Shown here one piece after another: positions 1 through 8,049 of a stretch of DNA of 13,248 nucleotides. How positions within the stretch are numbered: the first letter of the stretch is position 1; each line of letters begins with the position of its first letter. The stretch comes from Lysobacteraceae bacterium. GTDB lineage: Bacteria > Pseudomonadota > Gammaproteobacteria > Steroidobacterales > Steroidobacteraceae. The position numbers were made by a program, and so were the translations under genes. A model generated the notes under the pieces. It worked only from the letters and a program-made list of their open reading frames with translations. It made no database searches and was not told the DNA's origin. Location of the stretch: contig JAAYXG010000409.1 in the NCBI GenBank assembly GCA_012516015.1, forward strand, positions 1 through 13,248, in the 5' to 3' direction.

Positions 1-1
1 C

Positions 2-1387
2 GTATTCATCAATCACAGCATGGGCGGCTTGGTCGTCATGCAGCTTCTGACGGATCACCCCGAGATGCTCTCGCAGGTGCCCGCGGTCGTCCTTTTCGGC
101 TCGCCTCAATCGGGCGCGGACGTGACGCGCATCGCGCGGCACATCTCCGGCAATGAGGCGCTAGATAACATGCTGCCGGGCGATTCGAATGCCTTTATCC
201 GGGTGCTCGATAGCCGCTGGAAGAAGATCGACGCCGCCGAGCGTCCGCGCGTGTACTGCGCTTATGAGAAGCAAAGCACGTTCGGCATCAAGATCGTCGA
301 GTGGGCCTCGGGCACGCGGCATTGCGACGATACGCTGCCGATCAATGCGAACCACATTACGATCGTCAAACCGGACGATGCGAGCCACGACTCCATGATG
401 GTCGTGCAGCGAGCGCTGAAGCCGCTGCTGTCCAAGCCGTTCCAACCCAAACTGGAAACACCGGACTTCGCATTGGATGACGGGAAAGCCGTGCTCACGA
501 TCGACAATCCGTTCGGCAAACGAGACGTTACGATCAAGAACGCCGGCGGCGGAGTGCTGCGCTATTCGCTCGAGCAGTGGCCCGATGGCTTGCATATCTG
601 GCCCGGCGCAGGCGATCGGAGCGTCCCCGCGGAGCAAGCCGACAAGCTCCAGGTCGCGCTCGCCTATGGGCAGGAGAAGGAGGAGTTTGCGTTCGTGCTC
701 AAGTCGAACGCGAGCGAGCCGCAACAGGTGCTCGTGCGGATTCCGAATCTCGAGACCGTTCGTGCGAATCGCGAAGCCCTTGCGACCGATGTGCTGACTT
801 CCCTCAATTCGCTGCTCGAAGACGCCGACCAAGTGCGCGCACTGGAAGCGGTGTCACGCGAGCAGGCGCAGGAGATCATCGTAGGCGCCGTCCACGACGC
901 GATCGCAAAGCGCGACCTGAAGCTACACGAAGCGGGACAATGGGTCCTCACCGCAGAGCTGCTCACCGCGGTGAATTGGCCGTCCTACGGTGCGGTCGCG
1001 CTGCAGCGTGCTCAAGGTGTAGCACCCGCAATCGTGAACACGCCATCGATCAAGTCTTTGTCTGCCACGACAGCCGTGCTGTCCGGTGAAAGTGATTCGC
1101 CCACTGGGCCTGCATTGCCGCCCGAGCGCTTGCGCGAGCTCACCATCAAAGAGAGAACACCGTTCACGTCAGACCAGGCGTTAGAGAAGGCCTCGGACGT
1201 CTCGGATCGGATGATGCGCATTCCGAATTTGCGTTCGGAGGGATTGAGTCTGCAAGGCGATGTCGCGTCAGCAAAGGGTGAGGACGAAGCGGCGGTTCGT
1301 TCGTATCGCGAAGCCGTCGAAAGCACGCCTTCGCCCTCGGGACGCTTGCGACTGGATCGCGCGATGCAGCGAACGCGAGAACCTTGA
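2..1387 (+). CDS. SERAC1-like alpha/beta hydrolase with C-terminal beta-sandwich and helical segments (5'-truncated)
   Basis: The reading frame is open from base 2, so the gene starts left of the window; the first in-window ATG (base 20) lies inside the nucleophile elbow and is not the true start. Codons 4-9 read N-H-S-M-G-G, with Ser6 as the predicted nucleophile of a lipase/esterase-type alpha/beta hydrolase. The -2 position is Asn rather than Gly, as tolerated in SERAC1-like hydrolases. A downstream N-H-I-T-I-V-K-P stretch (His118) matches the catalytic-His region of that family. After about residue 145 come roughly 90 residues of beta-rich sequence (TIKNAGGG...SNASEPQQVLVRI) resembling a BACON/Ig-like sandwich. 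A charged helical region and a TPR-like end (GEDEAAVRSYREAVES) follow. Substrate is unknown. The hydrolase call is fairly sure; the other two segments are inferred from pattern only. It is separated from the next gene by 272 bp, so it is probably an independent unit. Confidence 0.7.
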   Translation, partial: VFINHSMGGLVVMQLLTDHPEMLSQVPAVVLFGSPQSGADVTRIARHISGNEALDNMLPGDSNAFIRVLDSRWKKIDAAERPRVYCAYEKQSTFGIKIVEWASGTRHCDDTLPINANHITIVKPDDASHDSMMVVQRALKPLLSKPFQPKLETPDFALDDGKAVLTIDNPFGKRDVTIKNAGGGVLRYSLEQWPDGLHIWPGAGDRSVPAEQADKLQVALAYGQEKEEFAFVLKSNASEPQQVLVRIPNLETVRANREALATDVLTSLNSLLEDADQVRALEAVSREQAQEIIVGAVHDAIAKRDLKLHEAGQWVLTAELLTAVNWPSYGAVALQRAQGVAPAIVNTPSIKSLSATTAVLSGESDSPTGPALPPERLRELTIKERTPFTSDQALEKASDVSDRMMRIPNLRSEGLSLQGDVASAKGEDEAAVRSYREAVESTPSPSGRLRLDRAMQRTREP

Positions 1388-1620
1388 GGGCCGTGTGCGC
1401 ATAGTCCCCTGAAAGGCACGCCCGGAACACCGGTTGACTGCTCCTAGACACGCACCCCTTTCTCGGAGAGATGCTCAACCCTGTATCTGACGTGCATCTT
1501 TTTGCATCATTTGGATACCCACCGCTAGTTCGTCATACTACGTGTGTGCCCAAGAGGCGGCTCATCGTCCGGCCTCGCACCAATTGACCTTCTGCCGCGC
1601 CTTTTTGGCGTACTCTGGGT

Positions 1621-1637
1621 CTGGATCGTCGATCCAG
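1621..1637. promoter_or_regulatory. 17-bp perfect palindrome, candidate operator
   Basis: CTGGATC-GTC-GATCCAG: two 7-bp arms with perfect dyad symmetry around a 3-bp centre, ending 22 bp before the chosen start codon of the aldehyde dehydrogenase. Size and position fit a binding site for a dimeric repressor (for example GntR, IclR or LacI type), but no regulator is encoded in the window. An RNA hairpin in the leader is the alternative. Confidence 0.4.
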
Positions 1638-1648
1638 CGAATCAATGT

Positions 1649-1652
1649 GGAG
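1649..1652 (+). promoter_or_regulatory. Ribosome binding site deciding the aldehyde dehydrogenase start
   Basis: GGAG with 7 nt to the ATG at 1660. It overlaps the alternative in-frame ATG at 1645 and so cannot serve it; this is why 1660 is chosen as the start. Confidence 0.6.
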
Positions 1653-1659
1653 TTCTTTC

Positions 1660-3234
1660 ATGCCAGTTTCCGGAGATTTGTTCATCGGCTCGCAGAGAGT
1701 AAAGAAGTCAGAAACTTTCTTTGTCAGCAGTCCTGCCACAGGCGAGAAGCTCCAACCGGGTTTCAGCGTCGCGGGGCCCGAGGAAATCGAGCGCGCCTGC
1801 AATCTCGCGTGGACGGCCTTCCACACGTATCGGGAGCTCGACCCCGAGTCGCGCGCGCGCTTTCTCGAAACCGCCGCCGATCAGATCATGGCGCTCGGCG
1901 ACGAGCTGCTCGAGCGCGCCCATGCGGAAACCGCGCTGCCGATCGCACGACTCACCGGAGAACGCGCACGCACCGTAGGACAACTGCGCTTGTTCGCCAC
2001 CGAGCTTCGCAACGGCGGCTGGATGGGGATTCGCATCGATCCCGCGATGCCGGACCGCAAACCGCTGCCTCGTCCCGATCTGCGCCTGCGCAAGATTCCG
2101 CTTGGCCCCGTCGTCGTGTTCGGCGCGAGCAATTTTCCGCTCGCGTTCTCGGTCGCGGGCGGCGACACCGCTGCGGCGCTCGCCGCGGGATGTCCCGTCA
2201 TCGTGAAAGGGCATTCGGCACATCCGGGCACGAGCGATCTAGTCGCTCAGGCAATGACCGAAGCGGTGAAGATCTGCAAGCTGCCCGAAGGCGTGTTCTC
2301 GCTGCTCAACGGCAATTCGCGCGCGCTCGGCGCCGGCCTCGTTGCGCATCCGCATGTGAAAGCCGTGGGCTTCACCGGCTCGCGCGCCGGCGGCCTTGCG
2401 CTCGTCAAGATCGCGAACGAACGTCCGGAACCGATTCCCGTCTACGCCGAGATGAGCAGCATCAACCCTGTGGTGTTGTTGCCTGGCGCGCTGGCGGCAC
2501 GTGCCGAAGAAATCGGCAAAGGCTTCGTCGCTTCGCTCACGATGGGCGTCGGCCAGTTCTGCACGAATCCAGGGCTCGTCCTCGCGCTGGAAGGGCCGGA
2601 TTTGGAGAAGTTCATCGCGTCCGCCTCGGCCGCACTCGGTCAAGTCGCGCCCGCGACGATGCTCACGCCCGGCATCCACTCGGCTTACGAACAAGGTGTC
2701 GAGAAACTGGCGAACCATTCGCGCGTAAAATTGCTCGCGCGCGGCGCCGAAGGCACCGGGATGCATTGCGGTCGCGGCGCGCTCTTCTCGATCGCGGCAG
2801 AGGACGTGCTCAAGCATCCCGAAGTCACTGAAGAGGTCTTCGGTGCATCGTCGCTCATCGTTCGCTGCGCGAACGAAAAGGAGCTGCTCGACACCCTCGA
2901 GCATTTGGAAGGCCAGCTCACCGCGACGCTTCATCTCACCGACGCCGACCTGCCCTTGGCCTCTCGTCTGCTGCCGACGCTCGAGCGAAAGGCCGGGCGC
3001 GTGCTCGCGAATGGCTGGCCCACCGGCGTCGAGGTCACGCATGCGATGGTGCACGGCGGACCGTTCCCCGCAACGTCCGATAGTCGCAGCACTTCGGTCG
3101 GCACGCTTGCCATCGAACGATTCCTGCGGCCGGTGTGCTATCAAGACTTCCCGGATGCCCTGTTGCCGGCTCCGCTGCGGCAGGACGCGACGAAGGGTCC
3201 GCACCGCTACGACGGCGCCTACCGAACGGAGTAG
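1660..3234 (+). CDS. 2-oxoglutarate semialdehyde dehydrogenase-like NADP+ aldehyde dehydrogenase
   Basis: A 524-residue cytoplasmic ALDH-superfamily enzyme, the usual size of the ketoglutarate-semialdehyde dehydrogenase class, which oxidises 2,5-dioxopentanoate to 2-oxoglutarate at the end of pentose, aldarate or hydroxyproline catabolism. Catalytic and cofactor residues are all present: Asn158 in [20 protein letters not shown], Lys183 in [13 protein letters not shown], Glu264 in YAEMSSINP and Cys301 in GQFCTNPG. The [21 protein letters not shown] and EMSSINPV versions of these motifs are characteristic of this class. The start at 1660 follows a GGAG site at correct spacing; an in-frame ATG at 1645 would add five residues. 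It is not flanked by dehydratase or sugar-acid genes, so the source of its substrate is unknown. It is probably monocistronic: isolated by 272 bp upstream and convergent with the MFS gene downstream. The exact aldehyde is inferred from class membership. Confidence 0.88.
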   Translation: MPVSGDLFIGSQRVKKSETFFVSSPATGEKLQPGFSVAGPEEIERACNLAWTAFHTYRELDPESRARFLETAADQIMALGDELLERAHAETALPIARLTGERARTVGQLRLFATELRNGGWMGIRIDPAMPDRKPLPRPDLRLRKIPLGPVVVFGASNFPLAFSVAGGDTAAALAAGCPVIVKGHSAHPGTSDLVAQAMTEAVKICKLPEGVFSLLNGNSRALGAGLVAHPHVKAVGFTGSRAGGLALVKIANERPEPIPVYAEMSSINPVVLLPGALAARAEEIGKGFVASLTMGVGQFCTNPGLVLALEGPDLEKFIASASAALGQVAPATMLTPGIHSAYEQGVEKLANHSRVKLLARGAEGTGMHCGRGALFSIAAEDVLKHPEVTEEVFGASSLIVRCANEKELLDTLEHLEGQLTATLHLTDADLPLASRLLPTLERKAGRVLANGWPTGVEVTHAMVHGGPFPATSDSRSTSVGTLAIERFLRPVCYQDFPDALLPAPLRQDATKGPHRYDGAYRTE

Positions 3235-3235
3235 T

Positions 3236-3290
3236 CGAGCTGCACGCGCTTGGATACTCGACTTTTACGTTGAGTGTCCAAGCGTGCTCG
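3236..3290. terminator. Long hairpin between convergent genes, probable bidirectional terminator
   Basis: The stem pairs 3246-3262 with 3269-3286 around a 6-nt loop TTTTAC. About 17 positions pair, including a few G-T wobbles. Outer CGAGC (3236-3240) can also pair with GCTCG (3286-3290) across an internal loop. It begins 2 nt after the aldehyde dehydrogenase stop codon and about 50 nt beyond the MFS stop codon, the classic place for a shared terminator. Neither side has a clean run of T, so it may act as a stabilising or Rho-assisted 3' structure rather than a canonical intrinsic terminator. Confidence 0.6.
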
Positions 3291-3337
3291 AACCCAGCGT
3301 CCCGGCATTCTCATACACGACCTCCGCCGCCTCACAT

Positions 3338-4657
3338 TCACGCTCGCACACGCGGAGCTTCGTCCAGGACAGCCTGCTCACGTCTGCCATCGACTGCGCT
3401 CGGTAGCGCAAGGAAAGCGAACGCCGCCGCGGCCATGGCCGCAGACAGCATGAGTAGTGCGCCGGAGAACGAGCCGTTCACATCGTGATAGTGCGCCACG
3501 CTGACAGGGCCGAGCATGGCGCCGCAGTTGTACAAAGAGTAGATCCCCGCATAGAGACGCCCATAAAGTGCCTTGGGAAAGTAGCGGGCGACGAAGAACG
3601 CCATCACATCGAACTCCCCGCCCATGCCGATCGCGAAGAGAACCATCGCGAAAGAGGCATTCGCGACGCCATCGCCCGCGAACAGCACTAGCGCTCCGAA
3701 CGCGGGGCACAACGTGATTGCGAGCGCGACAATCCGTGGCGGGAAGCGATCCAAGAACCAGCCAGTGACGATGCGGGTCACGGTAAATGACGCGCCGAAG
3801 ACGCCGAACAAGCGCGCAGCCGTCGAAGGATCGAGGCCTTCTTCTCGCAAGATGGACATGAAGTTGACCACCAAGCCGAGGTTCGCCACGCCGAGCACCG
3901 CGAATACCGCCGCAAGGATCACGAAACTGCGCGACAGGCAATACTCGCGCAGCGGACGCAAGCGTTCCGCTGCAACGGGAGCATCAGCAGCCGACGCTCT
4001 CCTGCCGTTCTCGATACCGCCATCGATCTCTCTTGGCGAGCGCGGTTGCTGCCGCAAGAACAACCAACCGAGCGGCAACATGAGACACGCCATCGCGACG
4101 GCGATCGCAAGCACGGCGGCCCGCCATCCCAAACCTTGCGCGAGCCACTGAAAGGCCATCGGAATCACCGACATGCCCGCACCGACACCAGCCAGGCAAA
4201 TTCCCAATGCGAGGCCGCGACGGCGCTCGAACCACGTCACCAGAATTTTCGTGTACGTCACGGGTAACGTGCCCGCACCCACGATGGCGATGAGCCCCAC
4301 CGCCACATAGAAGTGCACCAAGCTTCCGTTCACGATCGCGATCTGCGCCAATGCCAACGGTAGCGCTGCGATCGAGAATGCGATGACGCGCCATGCTCCA
4401 AAGCGGTCGCTCGCGGCGCCGACGAGCGGTGCAGCGATGACTATGATCGCTGTCGCAAGGGAATGCGCCCCCGTCGCTTTTGCGAGCGACCACGAGAACT
4501 CCTCCGACAGCGGCAAGGTAAGCTGTCCGAAAATGACTGCCGAGAACGCGCTATAGCCCAGCGCCAGTCCGATCGCTGTCGAGGCGGCGACCCACCATGC
4601 AATAGGAATCGCGAGAACGCGGCGAGCGGAGGATTCATGCGAATACGGCGCGTTCAT
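3338..4657 (-). CDS. MFS transporter, monocarboxylate/oxalate-formate type
   Basis: An inner-membrane secondary transporter of about 439 residues with roughly 12 hydrophobic segments, the usual MFS size. The TM2-TM3 loop carries the motif A variant GAASDRFGAWR (residues 80-90). The stretch TWFERRRGLALGICLAGVG and the following GLGWRAA are typical of the MCT/OFA branch that carries organic acids. A second DRFPPR loop marks the start of the C-terminal half. Start: the frame stays open to 4744, but ATG at 4657 is preferred because the upstream extension is Arg-rich and overlaps the serine hydrolase; an in-frame TTG at 4663 is the alternative. The ribosome binding site is weak (AGGG about 17 nt upstream). 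It is last in the minus-strand operon, 47 nt after the serine hydrolase stop, and is probably the inner-membrane partner of the TonB receptor. The substrate is not readable; an organic acid or its conjugate is an inference. Confidence 0.85.
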   Translation of the reverse strand: MNAPYSHESSARRVLAIPIAWWVAASTAIGLALGYSAFSAVIFGQLTLPLSEEFSWSLAKATGAHSLATAIIVIAAPLVGAASDRFGAWRVIAFSIAALPLALAQIAIVNGSLVHFYVAVGLIAIVGAGTLPVTYTKILVTWFERRRGLALGICLAGVGAGMSVIPMAFQWLAQGLGWRAAVLAIAVAMACLMLPLGWLFLRQQPRSPREIDGGIENGRRASAADAPVAAERLRPLREYCLSRSFVILAAVFAVLGVANLGLVVNFMSILREEGLDPSTAARLFGVFGASFTVTRIVTGWFLDRFPPRIVALAITLCPAFGALVLFAGDGVANASFAMVLFAIGMGGEFDVMAFFVARYFPKALYGRLYAGIYSLYNCGAMLGPVSVAHYHDVNGSFSGALLMLSAAMAAAAFAFLALPSAVDGRREQAVLDEAPRVRA

Positions 4658-4704
4658 GTTCAAACGTCGGACTACCCTGCAAGCCGTGCGGCGTGTTTCT
4701 TGGC

Positions 4705-5862
4705 TTAGAGCCGCTCGTAAAGCGCGGCGATGAGCGCCCTGCAACGCTCGGGCATGCCCAAACCTGCTTCCAGTCGATTGGGGCTATAGGCGAAAGCGAT
4801 TTCCGCCTCCGGGTCCGCGAAGCCGACCGCCCCTCCTAATCCTGTATGACCGAACGCGGCCGGATTCGGCCCGAGCGGATTCACATCGTTATTCAGAAAG
4901 AATCCGAGGCCGTAGCGATACGAGCGACCCGTCAAGAGACACGGGTTCGCCCATTGCAGCGTCCGCGCCGCTTCGATCGAGCGGCGCGATAACAAATGCG
5001 CCCCGTCTATGGCACCGCCCTGCGCCAAGGCCGCGAAGATGCGCGCGATCGATCGCGCATTGGTGTGCCCGCCCCCCGAAGGCATCACACCGAACCGCCA
5101 TTCGTGCGAGTTCAGCATCTCGTGCAGCGGGCGCGGCAGCACGCGCCATGCGCGCGCAAGCGGGCCGCTCCCCGATGCCACTGCGCTCAAGGTCTCGCTT
5201 TGTATGTTCGGAATGACGTCAGCCACTCGCGTGCTTTCCGTCTCGCTCAAGCCGAGGTGAAAATCGATGTTCAAAGGCGCGGCGATCTCCTCCTGTACGA
5301 AGCGGCTGACATCGCGCCCATCCACTCGGCGAATGATCTCGCCGAGCAGATACCCGATCGTCATGGAGTGATAGGCGCCCTGCGTGCCGGGCTCCCACTC
5401 GGGAGGCTGCACTTCGAGCGCGGCGATCATTGCCGGCCAATCGAACGCCGCGCCCTTCGCGGCAGCATCTGCGTAAAGCAAACCGGCCGTGCTGCTCAAG
5501 ACCTGCTTGACTGTGATGCTTTCCTTGCCGGCCTGACCGAACTCGGGCCAGTAGCGCACGACTCGCGCATCGAGCTCGACCTTGCCGCGATCGATGAGCA
5601 TCCAAAGCGCGAGCGCCACGATGCCCTTCGTGACAGACATCATGCACACCAGCGTGTCGCGCTCCCAAGGACGCGAGCGTGTGACGTCGCGGTACCCGCC
5701 CCATAGATCCACGACGCGCCGTCCACGGTGATAAACGCACACCGCGGCACCAACCTCACCGCGGTGTGCGAAATTATCCGCGAAGACGGCCGCAAGCTCG
5801 CCGAACCGATCGCAGGCTTCGCCTGCGATCGGCGCGGCCTCAACGCGATCGCTCAGCTGCAT
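4705..5862 (-). CDS. Beta-lactamase-family serine hydrolase (esterase/EstB-like)
   Basis: A 385-residue penicillin-binding-protein/class C beta-lactamase-fold hydrolase. The catalytic signatures are SVTK (Ser76, Lys79), Tyr164 in GAYHSMTIGYLLGEI, and HTG (from His339) replacing the KTG of true beta-lactamases. The Tyr-x-Ser and His-Thr-Gly versions point to an esterase, amidase or peptidase rather than an antibiotic-resistance enzyme. No signal peptide is seen at the N-terminus, so a cytoplasmic location is likely. The start ATG at 5862 has GGGAG 6 nt upstream (5869-5873). The gene begins 17 nt after the TonB receptor stop and is clearly in its operon. Codons 11-19 coincide with a perfect 12-bp inverted repeat that would form an mRNA hairpin just inside the coding region. 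Its likely role is to cleave an ester or amide in the imported compound; the substrate is unknown. Confidence 0.88.
   Translation of the reverse strand: MQLSDRVEAAPIAGEACDRFGELAAVFADNFAHRGEVGAAVCVYHRGRRVVDLWGGYRDVTRSRPWERDTLVCMMSVTKGIVALALWMLIDRGKVELDARVVRYWPEFGQAGKESITVKQVLSSTAGLLYADAAAKGAAFDWPAMIAALEVQPPEWEPGTQGAYHSMTIGYLLGEIIRRVDGRDVSRFVQEEIAAPLNIDFHLGLSETESTRVADVIPNIQSETLSAVASGSGPLARAWRVLPRPLHEMLNSHEWRFGVMPSGGGHTNARSIARIFAALAQGGAIDGAHLLSRRSIEAARTLQWANPCLLTGRSYRYGLGFFLNNDVNPLGPNPAAFGHTGLGGAVGFADPEAEIAFAYSPNRLEAGLGMPERCRALIAALYERL
5806..5832 (-). repeat. Perfect 12-bp inverted repeat with 3-nt loop inside the serine hydrolase start region
   Basis: CCGATCGCAGGC (5806-5817), TTC, GCCTGCGATCGG (5821-5832). 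All 12 pairs are Watson-Crick. On the transcript it lies 31-57 nt from the A of the start codon. The coding sequence it occupies (P-I-A-G-E-A-C-D-R) stays in frame. Possible roles are translational damping, an RNase-protected boundary between the receptor and hydrolase parts of the message, or a protein-binding palindrome. Confidence 0.7.
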
Positions 5863-5868
5863 ACGCGG

Positions 5869-5873
5869 CTCCC
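5869..5873 (-). promoter_or_regulatory. Ribosome binding site of serine hydrolase
   Basis: GGGAG with 6 nt to ATG 5862, lying in the 17-nt gap after the TonB receptor stop codon. It fixes the start just before the 12-bp hairpin. Confidence 0.6.
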
Positions 5874-5879
5874 AACCCG

Positions 5880-8024
5880 TCAGTAGCGATAGCTGAAGCC
5901 GATCCCATAGGTTCTTGGCGCACCCGGTCTACCTGCCACACGGCCCGCCGCGAAGCTCGCCGTCGTGGTGACATAGTCTTCATCGAGAAGGTTTCGACCC
6001 CACGCCGACAACGTCCAGCGTCCGTATGCGTCGCGCAGACCAACCGATCCCTGCAAGAGCCAATAGGCGTCTTGCGATTCGAGATCGAGGTTCTCCGGCG
6101 TGAAGAACTGCTGATCCTTGAAGCTCGCTTCGCCTCGTACGAAGAGGCTCCACTGAGAGAATAGGGTCCACTCATACTGGGCGTGACCGCTGAACGCGAG
6201 TCGCGGCGCAGCGTTGAGCTTCTGCCCGGATGCATCGAACACGCTTTGATTCCCGCGCCGTGGCGCACTCGCGAAATCGTCGTATTCGGCATTGAGCAAG
6301 CCGAGCGTGAACCCGACATTGAGATCGGGCAGCGGAATCGCCTGAACCTCCAGCTCCAATCCGTAGATGGACGCCGTTGCGGCATTACGCGTGTCGGTGA
6401 CACCTGGGCTCAGGAAGAACAGCACCTGCAAGTCGTCGTAGTCGTAATAAAAAGCCGCCGCGTTCACCCGCAGGCGATTGTTGAGCCAATCCGTCTTCAC
6501 GCCGGCTTCATAGCTCCACAGGTACTCCGGCGAAAAGCCCTGTTCCGGATTACGACTGCTGCTGACGAAGCCGCCGCTCTTGAATCCGCGCGTCGCCGAT
6601 GCGTAGACGAAAGCATTGTGCGCAGCGCGCCACTCGAGCCCGAGCTTCGGCGTTGCCGCCGTGTAGCGACCCACGCGCTCATAGATAACAGGGCTGCCCG
6701 CAAGCGTATCCGTGCCGATCGAGTACGTACCGGCATTCTGTGCGAAGTGCTTGTCCTCTTCCGTGTAGCGCAAACCGAGGGTCGCAGAGAGCGAGTCGGT
6801 GAGATCGTACGTGAGCTGTCCGAACAACGCCCAGCTCTCGGTATCCACTTCCGGATACGCGCGCGACTCCGTGCCCGGTACGAAAGAACGAACCACGATC
6901 GGCTGCGTATCGTCTTCCTTGAAATAGTACAGACCCGCAACGAAGCGGACGCGATCGAAATCGCCGCTCAGATTGAGCTCTGTTGAGATCTGATCCTGTT
7001 GGCTGGTCATGATCGTCTGCAGCAGGCTGGCATCGCTCGCATCGGAGTCGATTGCAAGGTCCCAATCGAGCTCGCGCCAACCGGTCAGCGAGCGCAGCTG
7101 CAAATGGTCCGATAGATAGAAGGTTGCGTCGATAGACGCACCAGCGATCCGCCGACGCGAGTATTGCTCGGCATCGAGTGCAACGCGGCTGAAGTCGCCC
7201 AGCACCGAATCCACCGAGGTTCCTCGGGGTTCGAGCAGCTTCTGAAAGCCGATGATCGTGGAATCGTCCTGTAACCAATCGCCGCGCAGAACGACGTCTA
7301 CGTTGTCGTTCGGAGTAAAGCGCAGCTGCGCACGTCCGGCCAACACATCCTCGTCATCGATGTCCTTTCCGCCTGGGACGATGTTCTTGCGATACGCGTC
7401 ACGCGAAGAGCTCATGACAGACACGCTGGCGGCGACACGGTCCTCGGCGAGCGGCCCGCTCAGATAGCCTTCGACTTGGCGCCGATTGTAGTTACCGACC
7501 TCGCCTCGCAAGCCGATCTGCAGATCGTTGTCGGGCTTGCGCGAGATCACGTTGATGGTCCCGCCGACGGAATTGCGCCCGTACAACGTACCCTGCGGAC
7601 CGCGCAGCACTTCGATGCGATCCACATCCAGGAAGCTCAAGAAGTAGCTTGCCGGCCGCGCGATATAGATGCCGTCCACGTGCACGGTCGAGCTCGGATC
7701 GGCGCCTGCAGTAACTTGATTCGTTCCCACGCCGCGGATGTACACCTGCGCTTGCCCGGTGTTCTCGGCGACCTGCAAGTTCGGCACGAACGGCGCGAGA
7801 TCGCGGACATTGCCTATACCTGCCTCCGCGATCGACTCGCCGCTCATCGCCGAAATCGTCATCGGCGTTCGTTGCAGCGCCGTTTCTCCCGTCTTCGTTG
7901 CGGTGACGACGACTTCCTCGAGCGTGATGCTCGTCTCGTCCTGCGCGTGCGCAATACTCGTCAACGCGCCGAGCGTGAGCGCCCAGCCCACCCGTACGAA
8001 CGGCACCGAAGTTCTCTTGTTCAT
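5880..8024 (-). CDS. TonB-dependent outer-membrane receptor
   Basis: A 714-residue outer-membrane active-transport receptor. A Sec signal peptide ends in AHA|Q (cleavage after about residue 27). A TonB box, EEVVVTA (residues 36-42), then meets the TonB-ExbBD complex. The plug domain follows with its standard signatures: YIRGVGTNQ, then VEVLRGPQGTLYGRNSVGG and TINVISRKP. The remainder is a beta-barrel of alternating amphipathic strands ending in an aromatic residue (GFSYRY), as the BAM complex requires. AGGGG 7 nt before ATG 8024 is a good ribosome binding site. It lacks an N-terminal secretin/TonB short (STN) domain and no FecI/FecR pair is nearby, so sigma-anti-sigma control is unlikely. Siderophore synthesis genes are absent; its place among catabolic genes suggests it imports an organic substrate rather than iron. 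That is inference. Confidence 0.93.
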   Translation of the reverse strand: MNKRTSVPFVRVGWALTLGALTSIAHAQDETSITLEEVVVTATKTGETALQRTPMTISAMSGESIAEAGIGNVRDLAPFVPNLQVAENTGQAQVYIRGVGTNQVTAGADPSSTVHVDGIYIARPASYFLSFLDVDRIEVLRGPQGTLYGRNSVGGTINVISRKPDNDLQIGLRGEVGNYNRRQVEGYLSGPLAEDRVAASVSVMSSSRDAYRKNIVPGGKDIDDEDVLAGRAQLRFTPNDNVDVVLRGDWLQDDSTIIGFQKLLEPRGTSVDSVLGDFSRVALDAEQYSRRRIAGASIDATFYLSDHLQLRSLTGWRELDWDLAIDSDASDASLLQTIMTSQQDQISTELNLSGDFDRVRFVAGLYYFKEDDTQPIVVRSFVPGTESRAYPEVDTESWALFGQLTYDLTDSLSATLGLRYTEEDKHFAQNAGTYSIGTDTLAGSPVIYERVGRYTAATPKLGLEWRAAHNAFVYASATRGFKSGGFVSSSRNPEQGFSPEYLWSYEAGVKTDWLNNRLRVNAAAFYYDYDDLQVLFFLSPGVTDTRNAATASIYGLELEVQAIPLPDLNVGFTLGLLNAEYDDFASAPRRGNQSVFDASGQKLNAAPRLAFSGHAQYEWTLFSQWSLFVRGEASFKDQQFFTPENLDLESQDAYWLLQGSVGLRDAYGRWTLSAWGRNLLDEDYVTTTASFAAGRVAGRPGAPRTYGIGFSYRY

Positions 8025-8031
8025 GTAGCAA

Positions 8032-8036
8032 CCCCT
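8032..8036 (-). promoter_or_regulatory. Ribosome binding site of TonB receptor
   Basis: AGGGG with a 7-nt spacer to ATG 8024. It is the strongest site of the block, which fits a protein needed in quantity and translated independently of the upstream SDR. Confidence 0.6.
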
Positions 8037-8049
8037 GACTCGATCATCT

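Larger units (their letters stand above)
1388..1659. other. Intergenic region between hydrolase and aldehyde dehydrogenase
   Basis: No convincing gene was seen on either strand; the ORFs crossing it are shadows of its neighbours. It holds a TGCATC direct repeat (1493-1498 and 1503-1508, 10-bp period), a perfect 17-bp palindrome (1621-1637) and the ribosome binding site of the next gene. A TTGACC hexamer at 1584-1589 could be a -35 box. The nearest -10-like hexamer, TACTCT at 1611-1616, is 21 bp away, which is too far, so no promoter is called. No terminator with a U-tract was seen behind the hydrolase. Confidence 0.6.

Noticed and set aside
1584..1616. Sigma-70 promoter for the aldehyde dehydrogenase (TTGACC ... 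TACTCT)
   Set aside because: Spacing of 21 bp is too long and the -10 match is weak.
1542..2831. 429-codon open frame on the plus strand overlapping the aldehyde dehydrogenase
   Set aside because: Extremely Arg-rich, no recognisable motif, out of frame with the true gene.
2239..3204. 321-codon open frame antisense to the aldehyde dehydrogenase
   Set aside because: It lies wholly within a gene with complete catalytic motifs and has the Arg-rich composition typical of shadow frames in high-GC DNA.
5043..5058. 16-bp perfect palindrome GCGCGATC/GATCGCGC
   Set aside because: Lies within the serine hydrolase coding region and is built from GATC/CGCG words common throughout this DNA; no positional reason to treat it as a site.
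4705..5862. Beta-lactamase antibiotic-resistance gene
   Set aside because: The fold matches, but HTG and Tyr-x-Ser replace the usual class C motifs, no signal peptide is present and the context is catabolic.
6183..6986. 267-codon open frame antisense to the TonB receptor
   Set aside because: Shadow of the receptor gene; no motif, no ribosome binding site, Arg-rich.
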